Shown one piece after another: positions 27,311 to 36,345 of a DNA stretch of 64,000 bases. The position numbers and the translations under genes were made by a program. This DNA is from Arsukibacterium ikkense. Its GTDB lineage: Bacteria > Pseudomonadota > Gammaproteobacteria > Enterobacterales > Alteromonadaceae. Every line of letters begins with the position of its first letter. Position 1 is the first letter of the stretch. Where the stretch lies: NCBI RefSeq assembly GCF_000987775.1, contig NZ_LAHO01000010.1, positions 113,874 through 177,873 of the forward strand, in the 5' to 3' direction. A model generated the notes under the pieces. The model was not told the origin of the DNA and searched no databases. It saw nothing but the letters and a program-made list of their open reading frames with translations.

Positions 27311-30300
27311 ACGGCCTCCTGCGGTTCAGGATTAACCGCAGTAGCCACAGTGGCTTGCTGGCGGCTTACCAGGCCATATAACACCGGAATAAACACCAGG
27401 GTTAACAGGGTAGATAACAGCAAACCGAAAATCACTGTCACTGCCATTGGCGCACGGATCTCGCTGCCATCGCCGCCGCCCAGTGCCATCGGTAACAACC
27501 CCAGCACCGTGGTCAGGGTGGTCATCAGCACCGGCCGCAAACGGCTGGCGCCACCTTCAATAATGGCATCGGTTAACGCAACACCACTTTGGCGCAGCTG
27601 GTTGATCCGGTCTATCAGCACAATGGCGTTATTGACCACTATACCGGCCAGCATAATAAGGCCAATAAATACGATAACTGATAACCGGGTATCGGTTAGC
27701 CATAGCCCCAGTACTGCGCCGGCGCCAGCCAGCGGCACGGTAAACAGAATTAACAGCGGTTGCAGCAGGTTTTCGAACTGCGACGCCATCACTAAGTACA
27801 CCAGAAATACCGCCAGTAACAGTGCCATGGTGAGCGAACTGAAAGCCCGCTGCATTTCTTCACTTTGCCCGGCGACCACCGCACTGACCCCAAACGGCAG
27901 ATTCTGCGCGGCGACAATAGCCCTGGCACTGTTAGTGGCCTGTTCTAAGTCACCAAAGGCCAGGTTAGCGCTGACAATCGCCACCCGTTGCTGCGCCACC
28001 CGGGTAATTTCACTGGGGCCCAGTTCGCGCCGGATATCGGCCACCGCGGAAAGTGGCAGCGGCTGGGCACTGCCGGGGTTAATAATTAATGCAGCCAGTT
28101 GCTGCTCACTTTGCCGGAACTGTTCGGCCAGCCGCACCCGGATATCAATTTTCCGGTCGTTAACCGAATACTGACCGGCCACTTCACCACCCACATACAC
28201 TGCCACCCGCTTGGCAACCTGCTGGGCAGTCATGCCCAGTTGCGCCAGGCGGGCATGGTCAAAATACAGGGTTATTTCCGGCTGGCCGGGCCGTAAGCTG
28301 GTTTTTACATCGGTAAAGCGCGGTTCTGCCGCCAGGCTGGCCACCAGTTGATCTGCCGCCAGTTTTAAGTCTGGCAGCTCATAACCGGTCAGTTCTATTT
28401 CCAGCGGCGTAGCAAAACTAAACAGTTCTGGCCGGTCGAAATGGGCTTTTACCCCGGCCATACCGGCAATATGCTGGCGCAGCACATCCATCACCTGCTG
28501 CTCGGCCTGCTGATCGCTGCCAGGCTGCATCACTATATTCAGCCGGCCCCAGTGGCTGCCGCCAATGGCCGGATCGACAGTCATCTGAGCGCCAGTGCCA
28601 ACCTGGCCATAACTGCGGGCCACATTAGCCAGCGGCATCGCAACAGCCGCCAGCTGTTTTATTGCCGCATCGGTTTGTTCTATGGCACTGCCTATTGGCA
28701 GCTGAATTTCGACGTAAAACTCCCCCTGGCTCAGCTCGGGGATCACGTCGGCGCCCAAGCGTGGTAATAAGCTGTAACATAAGCCCGCCAGCAATAAGGT
28801 GGTGCCGATAGTCAGTGTTTTGGCTTGCAGCGCAGCACTGAGAAAACGCCGGTAAGCACGGGTCAACCCATCCAGACTGGCTTTTACCACATACAATAAC
28901 GGTTTAAACAGCAACCCTAATACCCGGCTGATGGCACGCCACAGCAAAGTAAACAGGCTTACCAGGCCCAGCAACATAAAATACAGGCCTTTGCCAATCA
29001 TTTTAGGGACCCACACTATGCCGCGGCCCAGCATGTGGTACCAGCGGCTGCCTTTTACCCGGGCTATTGCAGGTTCAGCATCAGCAACCATGTTCTGCCG
29101 ACGCTGGCGGGCTGCCATGGTAGGAATAAGCGTCAGCGCCACCACCAGCGATACCAACAGGGCAAAGGTAACGGTAAGCGCCTGATCTTTAAACAGCTGG
29201 CCGGCAATGCCTTCGACAAATACCAGCGGGAAAAATACCGCTACCGTGGTCAGGGTTGACGCGGTAATGGCCATGGCCACTTCACCAGTACCGGTTCTGG
29301 CCGCTTCAGCAGCAGACTTACCCTGCTCTTTGTGGCGGGCAATATTTTCCAGCACGACGATAGCGTTATCAACCAGCAGGCCTACCGCCAGCGCAATACC
29401 GCCCAGGCTCATCATATTTAAAGTAATACCCTGACCGTACATCAGATTAAAAGTGGCAATAATCGATACCGGAATAGATACCGAAATAATTACGGTCGCC
29501 CAGACATTACGCAGGAATAAGTACAGCACCAGCATCGCCAGTAAACCGCCGATAATACCGGCTGATTTTACTTCATTAATAGCTTGCTTAATAAACGCCG
29601 ACTGGTCATACACCAGCGTCAGGCTGTAATCCTGCGGCAACCCTTTGCGCAGGGCAGGCAGCTGCGCCAGTAAATCTTCCGCGACTTTAACCGTATTGGC
29701 ATCGCCCTCTTTATAAATGGCGACCTCGATCGCTTCGCTACCATTAACGTAAGTGACACTTTTGCGATCAGCAAAGGCATCAACCACAGTTGCCACATCT
29801 TTTAAACGAATATGTGAGTTACCCACTGTTGCCAGGTACAGGTTTTCAATAGCGGCTAAATCGGCGAACTGGTTAATGGTGCGCACCAGAAAATCGTAGC
29901 CTGGCGTTTCCAGCCGGCCACCGGCTAAATTAATATTCTCCTGCGCCAGCCGGCTGCTGATTAAACCAATATCCAGTTGCAGCTGGCTTAGCTTGTTTGG
30001 GTCAACCAGCACCTGAATTTCCTGGTTTAAGCCACCGTCGGGCCGCACAGCGGCGATACCGGGCATGGCCTCCAGTTTGCGACGTAAATCTTCCTCGGCA
30101 TAGGTACGCAATGACACCAGATCACGCTCGTTGCGCATACCGCCCTCGCGGCTTAGTGCCAGGCGAACCACAGGATCTAAATTGGGGTTAAAACGCAGTA
30201 ACAAGGGTTTTTCAATATCAAGCGGCAGCATCAGTACGTCGAGTTTTTCCCGCACTTCCAGCATAGCCAGATCCATATCGGTACCCCAGTCAAATTCCAG

Positions 30301-30576
30301 CACCACATCAGAGCGGCCAGAGCGAGACACCGATTGTACCTTGTGTACACCTTTAACGATGCCAAGCGCCTCTTCGATAGGTTTGCTGACCAGCTGCTCC
30401 ACCTCAACCGGCGCGGCGCCAAGGTATTCTGTGCGAATGGTTAAGCTGGGGTAAGATAAATCAGGCAGTAAATTAACAGCCAGTCGCCCGGCAGACACTA
30501 AACCAAACAACAGGATCCCGAAGGTAAACATCCATATTGTGACCGGGCGCGCGACCGCGACATCAACCAGTTTCAT
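27307..30576 (-). CDS. RND efflux permease, first of a tandem pair
   Basis: 1089-residue RND exporter subunit. The N-terminus (VDVAVARPVTIWMFTFGILL), APVEVEQLVSKPIEEALG, TM4 motif GLLVDNAIVVLENIARHKE and LAGIVVNNAIVLIDRINQ are all present. It is about 60 residues longer than its partner. The extra sequence sits in the central cytoplasmic loop between TM6 and TM7 (about 490-580) and contains an additional hydrophobic stretch (YFMLLGLVSLFTLLWRAI) that may lie on or in the membrane. Start ATG 30576. The adaptor gene lies 77 bp upstream. A GCCCGG/CCGGGC hairpin sits in that gap. Confidence 0.92.
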   Translation of the reverse strand: MKLVDVAVARPVTIWMFTFGILLFGLVSAGRLAVNLLPDLSYPSLTIRTEYLGAAPVEVEQLVSKPIEEALGIVKGVHKVQSVSRSGRSDVVLEFDWGTDMDLAMLEVREKLDVLMLPLDIEKPLLLRFNPNLDPVVRLALSREGGMRNERDLVSLRTYAEEDLRRKLEAMPGIAAVRPDGGLNQEIQVLVDPNKLSQLQLDIGLISSRLAQENINLAGGRLETPGYDFLVRTINQFADLAAIENLYLATVGNSHIRLKDVATVVDAFADRKSVTYVNGSEAIEVAIYKEGDANTVKVAEDLLAQLPALRKGLPQDYSLTLVYDQSAFIKQAINEVKSAGIIGGLLAMLVLYLFLRNVWATVIISVSIPVSIIATFNLMYGQGITLNMMSLGGIALAVGLLVDNAIVVLENIARHKEQGKSAAEAARTGTGEVAMAITASTLTTVAVFFPLVFVEGIAGQLFKDQALTVTFALLVSLVVALTLIPTMAARQRRQNMVADAEPAIARVKGSRWYHMLGRGIVWVPKMIGKGLYFMLLGLVSLFTLLWRAISRVLGLLFKPLLYVVKASLDGLTRAYRRFLSAALQAKTLTIGTTLLLAGLCYSLLPRLGADVIPELSQGEFYVEIQLPIGSAIEQTDAAIKQLAAVAMPLANVARSYGQVGTGAQMTVDPAIGGSHWGRLNIVMQPGSDQQAEQQVMDVLRQHIAGMAGVKAHFDRPELFSFATPLEIELTGYELPDLKLAADQLVASLAAEPRFTDVKTSLRPGQPEITLYFDHARLAQLGMTAQQVAKRVAVYVGGEVAGQYSVNDRKIDIRVRLAEQFRQSEQQLAALIINPGSAQPLPLSAVADIRRELGPSEITRVAQQRVAIVSANLAFGDLEQATNSARAIVAAQNLPFGVSAVVAGQSEEMQRAFSSLTMALLLAVFLVYLVMASQFENLLQPLLILFTVPLAGAGAVLGLWLTDTRLSVIVFIGLIMLAGIVVNNAIVLIDRINQLRQSGVALTDAIIEGGASRLRPVLMTTLTTVLGLLPMALGGGDGSEIRAPMAVTVIFGLLLSTLLTLVFIPVLYGLVSRQQATVATAVNPEPQEAV

Positions 30577-30628
30577 AATCGTTCCTTTTCAGCATTTTAT
30601 TATTATTTATTCGTTACTGTGATAACTG

Positions 30629-30645
30629 GCCCGGCCAAACCGGGC
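30629..30645 (-). other. Intercistronic hairpin between adaptor and permease genes
   Basis: GCCCGG (30629-30634) and CCGGGC (30640-30645) with a 5-nt loop, in the adaptor-permease gap. There is no T run, so it is not a clear terminator; it could stabilise or attenuate the operon mRNA. Confidence 0.3.
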
Positions 30646-30653
30646 ATTATGGC

Positions 30654-31709
30654 TTAAAATTCGCGGGTGCTGACCACTTTTACCAGGCTTTGTTCTTTCA
30701 ATGCGCCCTGACCGGCAATTACCACCTGCTCGCCCTCAGCCACACCTTCCATAATCTCGACAGTCGTATCAGAGCTGTAGCCCAAATGCACCGGCTTGCG
30801 GCTTACCTTGCCTTCGGTGTCTACAACAAACACACTATGCTGGTTATCAATGGTGACAATGGCCCGCTTTGGCAGCAGTAATGCCTCGGGTTTTACATCA
30901 AATTTCAGTTCAACCTGGGCAAACATACCAGGGCGTAACTCACCTTTACTGTTATCAATGATTAAGGTGGTGCGCACGGTGCCAGACTGGGCATCCACCA
31001 CCGGTGAGATACGGCTGACATTGGCTTGAACCGGCAACATACCGGCAAAACGTAAAATGGCGGCCTGGCCCGCTTTGGCCTGGGCCAGTTGTTGCTCAGG
31101 GATATGCACTACTGCTTCCAGCTCGGCATTCGCCACCAGGTGATATAAGGATTGCGGCGCCATCTGGCTGATCAGCTGACCGGTTTTCACGTAGCGACGG
31201 GCTACTATCCCGGCAATGGGTGCACGAATTTCCGTTTCGCGAACACTTAACTCTGCTAAATCCACTGAGGCTTTTACTGCATCATGCTGCCAGCGAAGTT
31301 TTTCATAGACATCGGCACTGATTAACTTGCGTTGGTACATTTCAGCCATACGTTGCAGCTCGCTGTCCAACCGGCTTAATTCCGCCTGCTCTTTGGCCAG
31401 CATAAAACGCTGCCGCTCGTTTTCCAGCACCGCCAGCAACTGGCCGGCCAGCACATAGTCGCCCTCTTCCACCAGCACTTGCTGCACTATGCCGCTGCTT
31501 TTGCTAATGACATCGGTTTCGGCACGGGCAGCCAGGGTGGTATTGGTATGGTAGCTGCTGCTTATTTCACCATGGCGCGCCAAGGCGGCTTCCACCGGGA
31601 TCGCTATTACTTCTGCCGTATCGGTATTGGTGCTGCTTTTGGCCTGATTGCAGCCCGTCAAAAATATTGCCACCCCCACCATCGCCACAACCAAAGCTAA
31701 TTTTTTCAT
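30654..31709 (-). CDS. RND efflux periplasmic adaptor, lipoprotein
   Basis: 351-residue membrane fusion protein linking the RND permeases to an outer-membrane channel encoded elsewhere. The signal peptide ends in lipobox LTGC (Cys20). The order of domains is: first half of the lipoyl domain (GIVQQVLVEEGDYVLAGQLL), a helical hairpin (about 95-150), the second lipoyl half (IRAPIAGIVARRYVKTGQLI), a beta-barrel (RISPVVDAQSGTVRTTL) and the membrane-proximal domain (VEIMEGVAEGEQVVIAGQG). AAGGATG precedes the ATG at 31709. It is first in an operon with two permeases. The 31710-32025 divergent gap holds its promoter region and the fadL control site. Confidence 0.93.
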   Translation of the reverse strand: MKKLALVVAMVGVAIFLTGCNQAKSSTNTDTAEVIAIPVEAALARHGEISSSYHTNTTLAARAETDVISKSSGIVQQVLVEEGDYVLAGQLLAVLENERQRFMLAKEQAELSRLDSELQRMAEMYQRKLISADVYEKLRWQHDAVKASVDLAELSVRETEIRAPIAGIVARRYVKTGQLISQMAPQSLYHLVANAELEAVVHIPEQQLAQAKAGQAAILRFAGMLPVQANVSRISPVVDAQSGTVRTTLIIDNSKGELRPGMFAQVELKFDVKPEALLLPKRAIVTIDNQHSVFVVDTEGKVSRKPVHLGYSSDTTVEIMEGVAEGEQVVIAGQGALKEQSLVKVVSTREF

Positions 31710-31976
31710 TTTATATCATCCTTTTATATCGTTGCCGCCAGTCCACAGGCCAACGGCATTGCAAATTTAATAATACTACTGGTGGCGACTAATGCAGAGG
31801 CTATGCCATGCTGAATTTTATATTTTTATTATTTAATTTCAATCAGTTAAATTCTACTAATATGTAATTAAATATTACCCGTTCTCAGCAGGTGGCGAGA
31901 TACGCTAAAAATTAGCGAAAAACCAACGCTTATTGCAGCAAATGGGCCATTGAGCGACAAGTAGTGCATATACTCT

Positions 31977-31997
31977 AAGGTCAGACCTCTTTATAAT
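31977..31997 (+). promoter_or_regulatory. fadL promoter with FadR-like operator
   Basis: A perfect -10 TATAAT lies at 31992-31997. Immediately upstream is AAGGTCAGACCTCTT (31977-31991), whose palindromic core GGTCAGACC (31979-31987) equals the FadR operator core GGTCNGACC. A FadR-type repressor bound here would cover the -35/-10 spacer. The -35 itself is weak. The link to long-chain acyl-CoA control is established for FadR in gammaproteobacteria; binding here is inferred. Confidence 0.55.
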
Positions 31998-32025
31998 GCG
32001 CTAACGTTAACAACGGAGTAAGCGC

Positions 32026-33498
32026 ATGACGTTACCAAAAAACCGCCTGAGCCTGGCTATAGTGCTGGCTATCAGCAGTGCCGGTGTTTCTGCCGAAGGT
32101 TACAAATTGTTTGAACAATCAGTCAGTAGCATGGGCAATGCTTATGCTGGCCGGGGCGCTCAAATTACCGATGCCACTCTGGTCTATTCTAATCCTGCCG
32201 CACTGACCGCCCTTGATGGCGCCCAAGTCGTTGGCGGGTTAAACCTCATCAGCGCCAAAACCAATTATCGCCATGCCAGCGCGCAAAGTGCCAATGGTCA
32301 GTCGGTAGTTGGACGAACCGAAGGGGCAAATAGTTTAAATGAGCTGGTGCCTTTTGTGTTTTACGCCAATCAGCTGTCTGAGCAACTAAGTTGGGGCATC
32401 GGTTTCTATGTACCCTTTGGTTTATCGTCTGATTACCAGGACGATTTTGTCGGTCGCTACTTCGCTGATGAAACGGCAGTGCAGGTACTAAGCCTGCAAC
32501 CGGCTATTGGCTATCAGCTGAATGAGCGATGGTCTGTTGGTGCCGGCATTTCGATTAATCATGCTGAAGGTACCTTATCAAAGTATAAAGATCACAGCGG
32601 CTTATGTGAACTTGGTGCAGCAAGCACCAATGCCATATTTGGCGCAGCGATATATAACGGTGCTTACTGCAACAGCCACTTCGAGGTGGCAGGTAGTGAT
32701 ATTGCCTTTGGTTACACTCTGGGTATCCATGGTGAGCCACTGCCAGGCACCCGGCTGGCACTTACCTGGCACTCAGCCGTCCGTTACACCTTAAAAGGCA
32801 ACTCGGTTATCAGTAATACGCCAATCACCGGGGCCAGTGTCGCGGGTAATCCGAATTATTTGGTTGTCGCCCCCAACCTACCGGCTATTGATTTAAACAC
32901 CGGCAAACTGGCGGCGAACAACTCGCTGGTTGAAGCCAGCCAACTGGCGCTTACCACTCCAGCCAGCGCGGCCTTTAGTCTGGATCAGCAGTTAACGGCG
33001 GCCTGGTCGGTACAATTTAGTGCAGCCTGGACACAGTGGAGCAAATTTCAAAGCATCGATATTATTAGTACTGATGCCAACCCCAGCATTTCGCTCAGTA
33101 CCCAGCAAAGTGCTAACCTGAACAGTGGCGGCTACATTGGCTATATTCCGCAGTATTGGCGCAATAGCTGGTCGCTCGCAGTCGGAGCAACCTATGCGTA
33201 TCGCCCAGATTTGACGCTAAAAACCGGGGTGGCATTTGACCAAAACCCCATTAGTCAACATCACAAATCTGCCCGGATCCCGACCGATGACAGGGTATGG
33301 CTTACTGTCGGCGCCAACTGGCAGGTAAACGACAAACTCAGCCTGGATCTGGCTTATGGCTATATGTTTAGCGGCGATGTCTCGGTAAACGAGCGCGAGT
33401 ATAATGTACAGGATCAGCCGCTATATCACAGTGGCTATCAGGGCCAGTACAGTAATAAAGGGCAGTTGCTGGCTGTGCAGGCAAACTATCGCTTTTAA
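32026..33498 (+). CDS. fadL: OmpP1/FadL family outer-membrane long-chain fatty acid transporter
   Basis: 490-residue outer-membrane beta barrel. The signal peptide (about 1-23, cleaving after GVSA) is followed by the FadL hatch signature YKLFEQSVSSMGNAYAGRGA and ATLVYSNPAALTAL. The barrel ends with a terminal aromatic residue (VQANYRF), required for BAM recognition. Alternating hydrophobic strands run throughout. Family members take up long-chain fatty acids or other hydrophobics. GGAG lies upstream of ATG 32026, and a FadR-like operator overlaps the promoter, which supports a fatty-acid role. The 101-bp gap that follows contains the purC promoter. Confidence 0.93.
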   Translation: MTLPKNRLSLAIVLAISSAGVSAEGYKLFEQSVSSMGNAYAGRGAQITDATLVYSNPAALTALDGAQVVGGLNLISAKTNYRHASAQSANGQSVVGRTEGANSLNELVPFVFYANQLSEQLSWGIGFYVPFGLSSDYQDDFVGRYFADETAVQVLSLQPAIGYQLNERWSVGAGISINHAEGTLSKYKDHSGLCELGAASTNAIFGAAIYNGAYCNSHFEVAGSDIAFGYTLGIHGEPLPGTRLALTWHSAVRYTLKGNSVISNTPITGASVAGNPNYLVVAPNLPAIDLNTGKLAANNSLVEASQLALTTPASAAFSLDQQLTAAWSVQFSAAWTQWSKFQSIDIISTDANPSISLSTQQSANLNSGGYIGYIPQYWRNSWSLAVGATYAYRPDLTLKTGVAFDQNPISQHHKSARIPTDDRVWLTVGANWQVNDKLSLDLAYGYMFSGDVSVNEREYNVQDQPLYHSGYQGQYSNKGQLLAVQANYRF

Positions 33499-33535
33499 GT
33501 GGCCAAATGGCTTGGTAAACAAGCGCGCAGACCGA

Positions 33536-33564
33536 TTCAGTTACGCCAAAGTATCTGCTACAAT
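33536..33564 (+). promoter_or_regulatory. Candidate purC promoter
   Basis: -35 TTCAGT (33536-33541), 17-bp spacer, -10 TACAAT (33559-33564), giving a leader of about 30 nt to the purC ATG. No PurR-box was recognised nearby. Confidence 0.4.
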
Positions 33565-33599
33565 CTGCGCGCCTTTTCCCAGCCTCAGAAGAAGTAACC

Positions 33600-34706
33600 A
33601 TGACTCTTGCAACCCAGGTTCTGGCGGTGAACGACGATCTGCCAATTCGTACAGATTTACCGGTGCACTCCGGCAAAGTGCGTAGCGTTTACTGGTTAAC
33701 CGCTGCCGATAGTGCCCGGCTTATCCGGCAGAAAAACTACCCGGTAGCCGCCGATACCCCGCTGGCTATTATGGTTATCAGCGATCGTATCTCTGCTTTC
33801 GACTGTATCTGGCATGGCGAACATGGCTTAAATGGGGTGCCCGGTAAAGGTGCAGCGTTAAATGCGATATCAAACCACTGGTTCTCGTTGTTTAAAGCGC
33901 ATAACCTGGCCGACAGCCATATTCTGGATATACCGCACCCGCTGGTATGGATAGTCCAAAAAGCCCGGCCATTGAAAATTGAAGCCATTGCCCGCCAGTA
34001 TATTACCGGCTCGATGTGGCGGGCTTACAGCAAGGGCGAACGCGAATTTTGTGGCATTACCCTTCCCGAAGGTTTGCAGAAAGACCAAAAACTGCCCGAG
34101 ATTTTAATTACGCCATCAACCAAGGGCATTCTGACCGGTTTGGCCGGGGTACCAGAAGCAGATGATGTCAATATTTCACGCACCGATATTGAACGGCACA
34201 GTGCAGCCTTTGGTTTTGAGCAAACCGCTGACATTGACCTGTACGAAACGCTGTTAAAGCAAGGCTTTGGCGTTATTAGTGATGCACTGGCCAAACTGGA
34301 CCAGATGTTTGTTGATACCAAATTTGAATTTGGCTATGTCAAAGATGCTGCAGGTAACAGCAAACTCATCTATATGGATGAAGTGGGCACCCCCGACAGC
34401 TCGCGCATCTGGGACGGCGCCAGCTGGCGAGAAGGTAACATTGTCGAGCAATCAAAAGAGGGTTTCCGGCAGTGGCTGCTAAACCACTTTCCCGATCCGG
34501 ATATTCTGCTGAATAAAGACCGGATGGCAGAGCGCGCGGCATTGGCCTGTAATAACGCCCTACCCACCGAAGTGATGCTGTATATTTCGCGTACCTATCT
34601 GGCTATCGCCGAGAAAGTCATTGGTCGCAAAATTGTGCTGTCGGCCGACCCAAAAGCTGAAATTATCGCCGTACTGGACCAGCAATACGGTTTAATCGCC
34701 AACTAG
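33600..34706 (+). CDS. purC: Phosphoribosylaminoimidazole-succinocarboxamide synthase
   Basis: 368-residue SAICAR synthetase: ATP-dependent joining of CAIR and aspartate in purine biosynthesis, cytosolic. Family motifs include [11 protein letters not shown] with the phosphate-binding loop, [34 protein letters not shown], and [19 protein letters not shown], which carries the SAICAR signature. It is the longer form (about 360-370 residues) found in many Alteromonadales, not the 237-residue E. coli type. ATG 33600 follows GAAG. It is a single gene with its own promoter. Confidence 0.96.
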   Translation: MTLATQVLAVNDDLPIRTDLPVHSGKVRSVYWLTAADSARLIRQKNYPVAADTPLAIMVISDRISAFDCIWHGEHGLNGVPGKGAALNAISNHWFSLFKAHNLADSHILDIPHPLVWIVQKARPLKIEAIARQYITGSMWRAYSKGEREFCGITLPEGLQKDQKLPEILITPSTKGILTGLAGVPEADDVNISRTDIERHSAAFGFEQTADIDLYETLLKQGFGVISDALAKLDQMFVDTKFEFGYVKDAAGNSKLIYMDEVGTPDSSRIWDGASWREGNIVEQSKEGFRQWLLNHFPDPDILLNKDRMAERAALACNNALPTEVMLYISRTYLAIAEKVIGRKIVLSADPKAEIIAVLDQQYGLIAN

Positions 34707-34793
34707 CATTACAACTTAACTAAACTTATTGTTTAGCGTTGGGTCTTAGTTACTATACACTTAAGCAATTGATTAGGGCTTTCAGAGGTATTT

Positions 34794-35447
34794 ATGGCTA
34801 ATATTAACAATACTTTAGTTCGCGTATGCGGCACAGCGCTGACGGTACTGCTGGCGCTTAGCGCCTGCTCCAGCCCGCGCCAGGCAACAGTAGATTTTGA
34901 CCGCAACGTTAATTTTCAGCAGTATCAAACTTACGGTTTTTACCAGGCCGAGCCTGCAGCGCAGCGAGCTGCCACTGAACCACTGACTGGCGAAGTCGCA
35001 GCGGATGACGCAGATGTTAAAGCCTACACCACCTTACTGGACCAGCACTTTAGAACAGCAATCCGCGCTGAGATGGCCGCGCTCGGTTATCAGTACAGCG
35101 AACAAAACCCCAACCTGCTGGTTAATTATATGAGCAATGTTGAAACCCGCACCGACGTGCGCAGCTCGCCGTTTTCGGTTAATGCCGGTTTTGGTCACTA
35201 CGGCAGAAACAGCAGTTTTATGTTTGGCGTGCCATTATTCGGCAATCAGCTGGAAAAAAAAGATTATAAAGTCGGCACTGTAACTATTGATGTGGTTGAT
35301 GCCAGCGCCAAGCGGGTGGTGTGGCAAGGGTTGCTGGAAGGGCGCCTGACCAGTAAAGCAATGGCCAACCCCCAGCAGGCTATCAGTGACACTGTGCAAC
35401 TGATTTACCAAAGCTACCCTACCCGGTTAGTCACTGGCAGTAAGTAG
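34794..35447 (+). CDS. DUF4136 domain lipoprotein
   Basis: 217-residue lipoprotein. Lipobox LSAC (Cys25) follows a hydrophobic leader. DUF4136 then runs to the end: VDFDRNVNFQQYQTYGFYQ at the start, LDQHFRTAIRAEMAALGYQ in the middle, NLLVNYMSNVETR, GTVTIDVVDASAKRVVWQG and the closing segment QAISDTVQLIYQSYP. The residue after the lipid Cys is Ser, so outer-membrane sorting is expected. Function unknown. Monocistronic; AGAGG lies 8 bp upstream of ATG 34794. Confidence 0.88.
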   Translation: MANINNTLVRVCGTALTVLLALSACSSPRQATVDFDRNVNFQQYQTYGFYQAEPAAQRAATEPLTGEVAADDADVKAYTTLLDQHFRTAIRAEMAALGYQYSEQNPNLLVNYMSNVETRTDVRSSPFSVNAGFGHYGRNSSFMFGVPLFGNQLEKKDYKVGTVTIDVVDASAKRVVWQGLLEGRLTSKAMANPQQAISDTVQLIYQSYPTRLVTGSK

Positions 35448-35472
35448 CTAAAGCGCGCCCTGGAAAAGCCTG

Positions 35473-35656
35473 AAAAAAATTGGGAGCCGAAGCTCCCATC
35501 ACTAGCTGAGTGACCCATCACTATTTCAGTGAAAAATATCCAGGAAGGAAGGTGTAACAACGCCAGTGTGGCAGGTATTAATGGCAGTAATATTACAATT
35601 CCACGCTAAAAGCTGATTTTTTAACTTTCGATGCAAACCTGACAGACGCGCCAATA
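35473..35656 (-). ncRNA. Candidate antisense-strand small RNA ending in a UUCG terminator
   Basis: On the minus strand the 3' end is a textbook intrinsic terminator: TGGGAGC, loop TTCG, GCTCCCA, then seven T (35498-35473). Just before it are two hairpins of the same form, TCACT-N5-AGTGA (35499-35513 and 35518-35532). Upstream, -10 TAACAT (35667-35662) is placed so that the FNR box at 35691-35704 is centred near -41.5. The predicted RNA is about 184 nt. No credible minus-strand protein is seen. Existence and start point are inferred; the terminator is directly visible. Confidence 0.45.
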
Positions 35657-35690
35657 ACCCCATGTTATGTGCGCAGTAAACCCACAAAGA

Positions 35691-35704
35691 TTGATCCCTA
35701 TCAA
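35691..35704. promoter_or_regulatory. Perfect FNR box
   Basis: TTGAT-CCCT-ATCAA, an exact match to the FNR consensus TTGAT-N4-ATCAA. It lies 83 bp before the cytochrome c ATG. A plus-strand -10-like TAGACT is at 35721-35726, and a minus-strand -10-like TAACAT is at the ideal class II distance, so it could serve either direction or both. Confidence 0.7.
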
Positions 35705-35729
35705 GCAACTTTCATCAGGATAGACTAGG

Positions 35730-35748
35730 CTGGTTATTAACTAACCAG
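35730..35748 (+). other. Inverted repeat in the cytochrome c leader
   Basis: CTGGTTA-TTAAC-TAACCAG, perfect 7-bp arms, located between the FNR box and the cytochrome c start. It may be an operator or a leader hairpin; nothing distinguishes these. Confidence 0.45.
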
Positions 35749-35786
35749 TAGTAAATGGATACTCACCACCTTGCATGGAGAACACG

Positions 35787-36242
35787 ATGAAAACAATCCG
35801 GTTGATGTTAATACCTCTGACCCTGCTGCTTGTCGCCTGCACAGAAGGGCCTGAATCGGCGAGAGGCTTCAGCTTGCCCGAAGGTAATGCTGAAGCAGGT
35901 AAAGCAGTATTTATTTCTTATCAATGCCTTGCCTGCCACACTCTGCAGGGCGTAGCAGACAATGATATTGCGCAACAGCTGCCGAAGAAGGTGCCGTTAG
36001 GCGGCGATGTCAGTAAGATCAAAACTTACGGTGAGCTTGTTACCTCAGTCATTAACCCCTCCCATAAGATTGCACCGGGCTTTAAGCGTGAAGGGTACAC
36101 TGATGAAGAAGGTCAATCGCTAATGCGCAATTATAATGATTTGATGACCGTTAATGAATTGGTAGATTTAGTCACCTTCTTGCAGCCTCAGTACAATCTG
36201 AAACCGTTTAACCGCACTAATTATCCGCAGTATTTTCCTTAA
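35787..36242 (+). CDS. Monohaem cytochrome c lipoprotein
   Basis: 151 residues. The lipobox LVAC puts the lipid on Cys18; the haem-binding motif CLACH is at 47-51. The distal region MRNYNDLMTVNELVDLVTFL contains candidate axial Met residues. The fold is that of small class I cytochromes c, probably an electron carrier tethered in the periplasm. ATG 35787 is chosen because GGAG lies 6 bp upstream; the ATG at 35775 precedes the ribosome-binding site. The perfect FNR box upstream suggests oxygen-dependent expression. The redox partner is not encoded nearby. Confidence 0.87.
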   Translation: MKTIRLMLIPLTLLLVACTEGPESARGFSLPEGNAEAGKAVFISYQCLACHTLQGVADNDIAQQLPKKVPLGGDVSKIKTYGELVTSVINPSHKIAPGFKREGYTDEEGQSLMRNYNDLMTVNELVDLVTFLQPQYNLKPFNRTNYPQYFP

Positions 36243-36290
36243 TCAGCATCCGACACTGTTTGCTTAAGAAATGGGGATAACAGCAAAACC

Positions 36291-36310
36291 AAGGCCGCAT
36301 TCGCGGCCTT
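36291..36310 (-). terminator. Terminator of the sigma/anti-sigma/DUF4097 operon
   Basis: Perfect 8-bp stem AAGGCCGC/GCGGCCTT with a 4-nt loop; on the minus strand it is followed by GGTTTTGC. It lies 36 bp past the DUF4097 stop and 49 bp after the cytochrome stop, and may act in both directions. Confidence 0.55.
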
Positions 36311-36345
36311 GCACTGAAATGACTGACTTGTCATCAACTTAACAA

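Noticed and set aside
27350..28174. 274-codon plus-strand frame opposite the RND permease
   Set aside because: Antisense shadow of a well-supported permease, low-complexity and without a ribosome-binding site.
35526..35708. 60-codon minus-strand frame before the cytochrome c gene
   Set aside because: Needs a TTG start inside the FNR box and has no ribosome-binding site; a non-coding transcript fits the terminator better.
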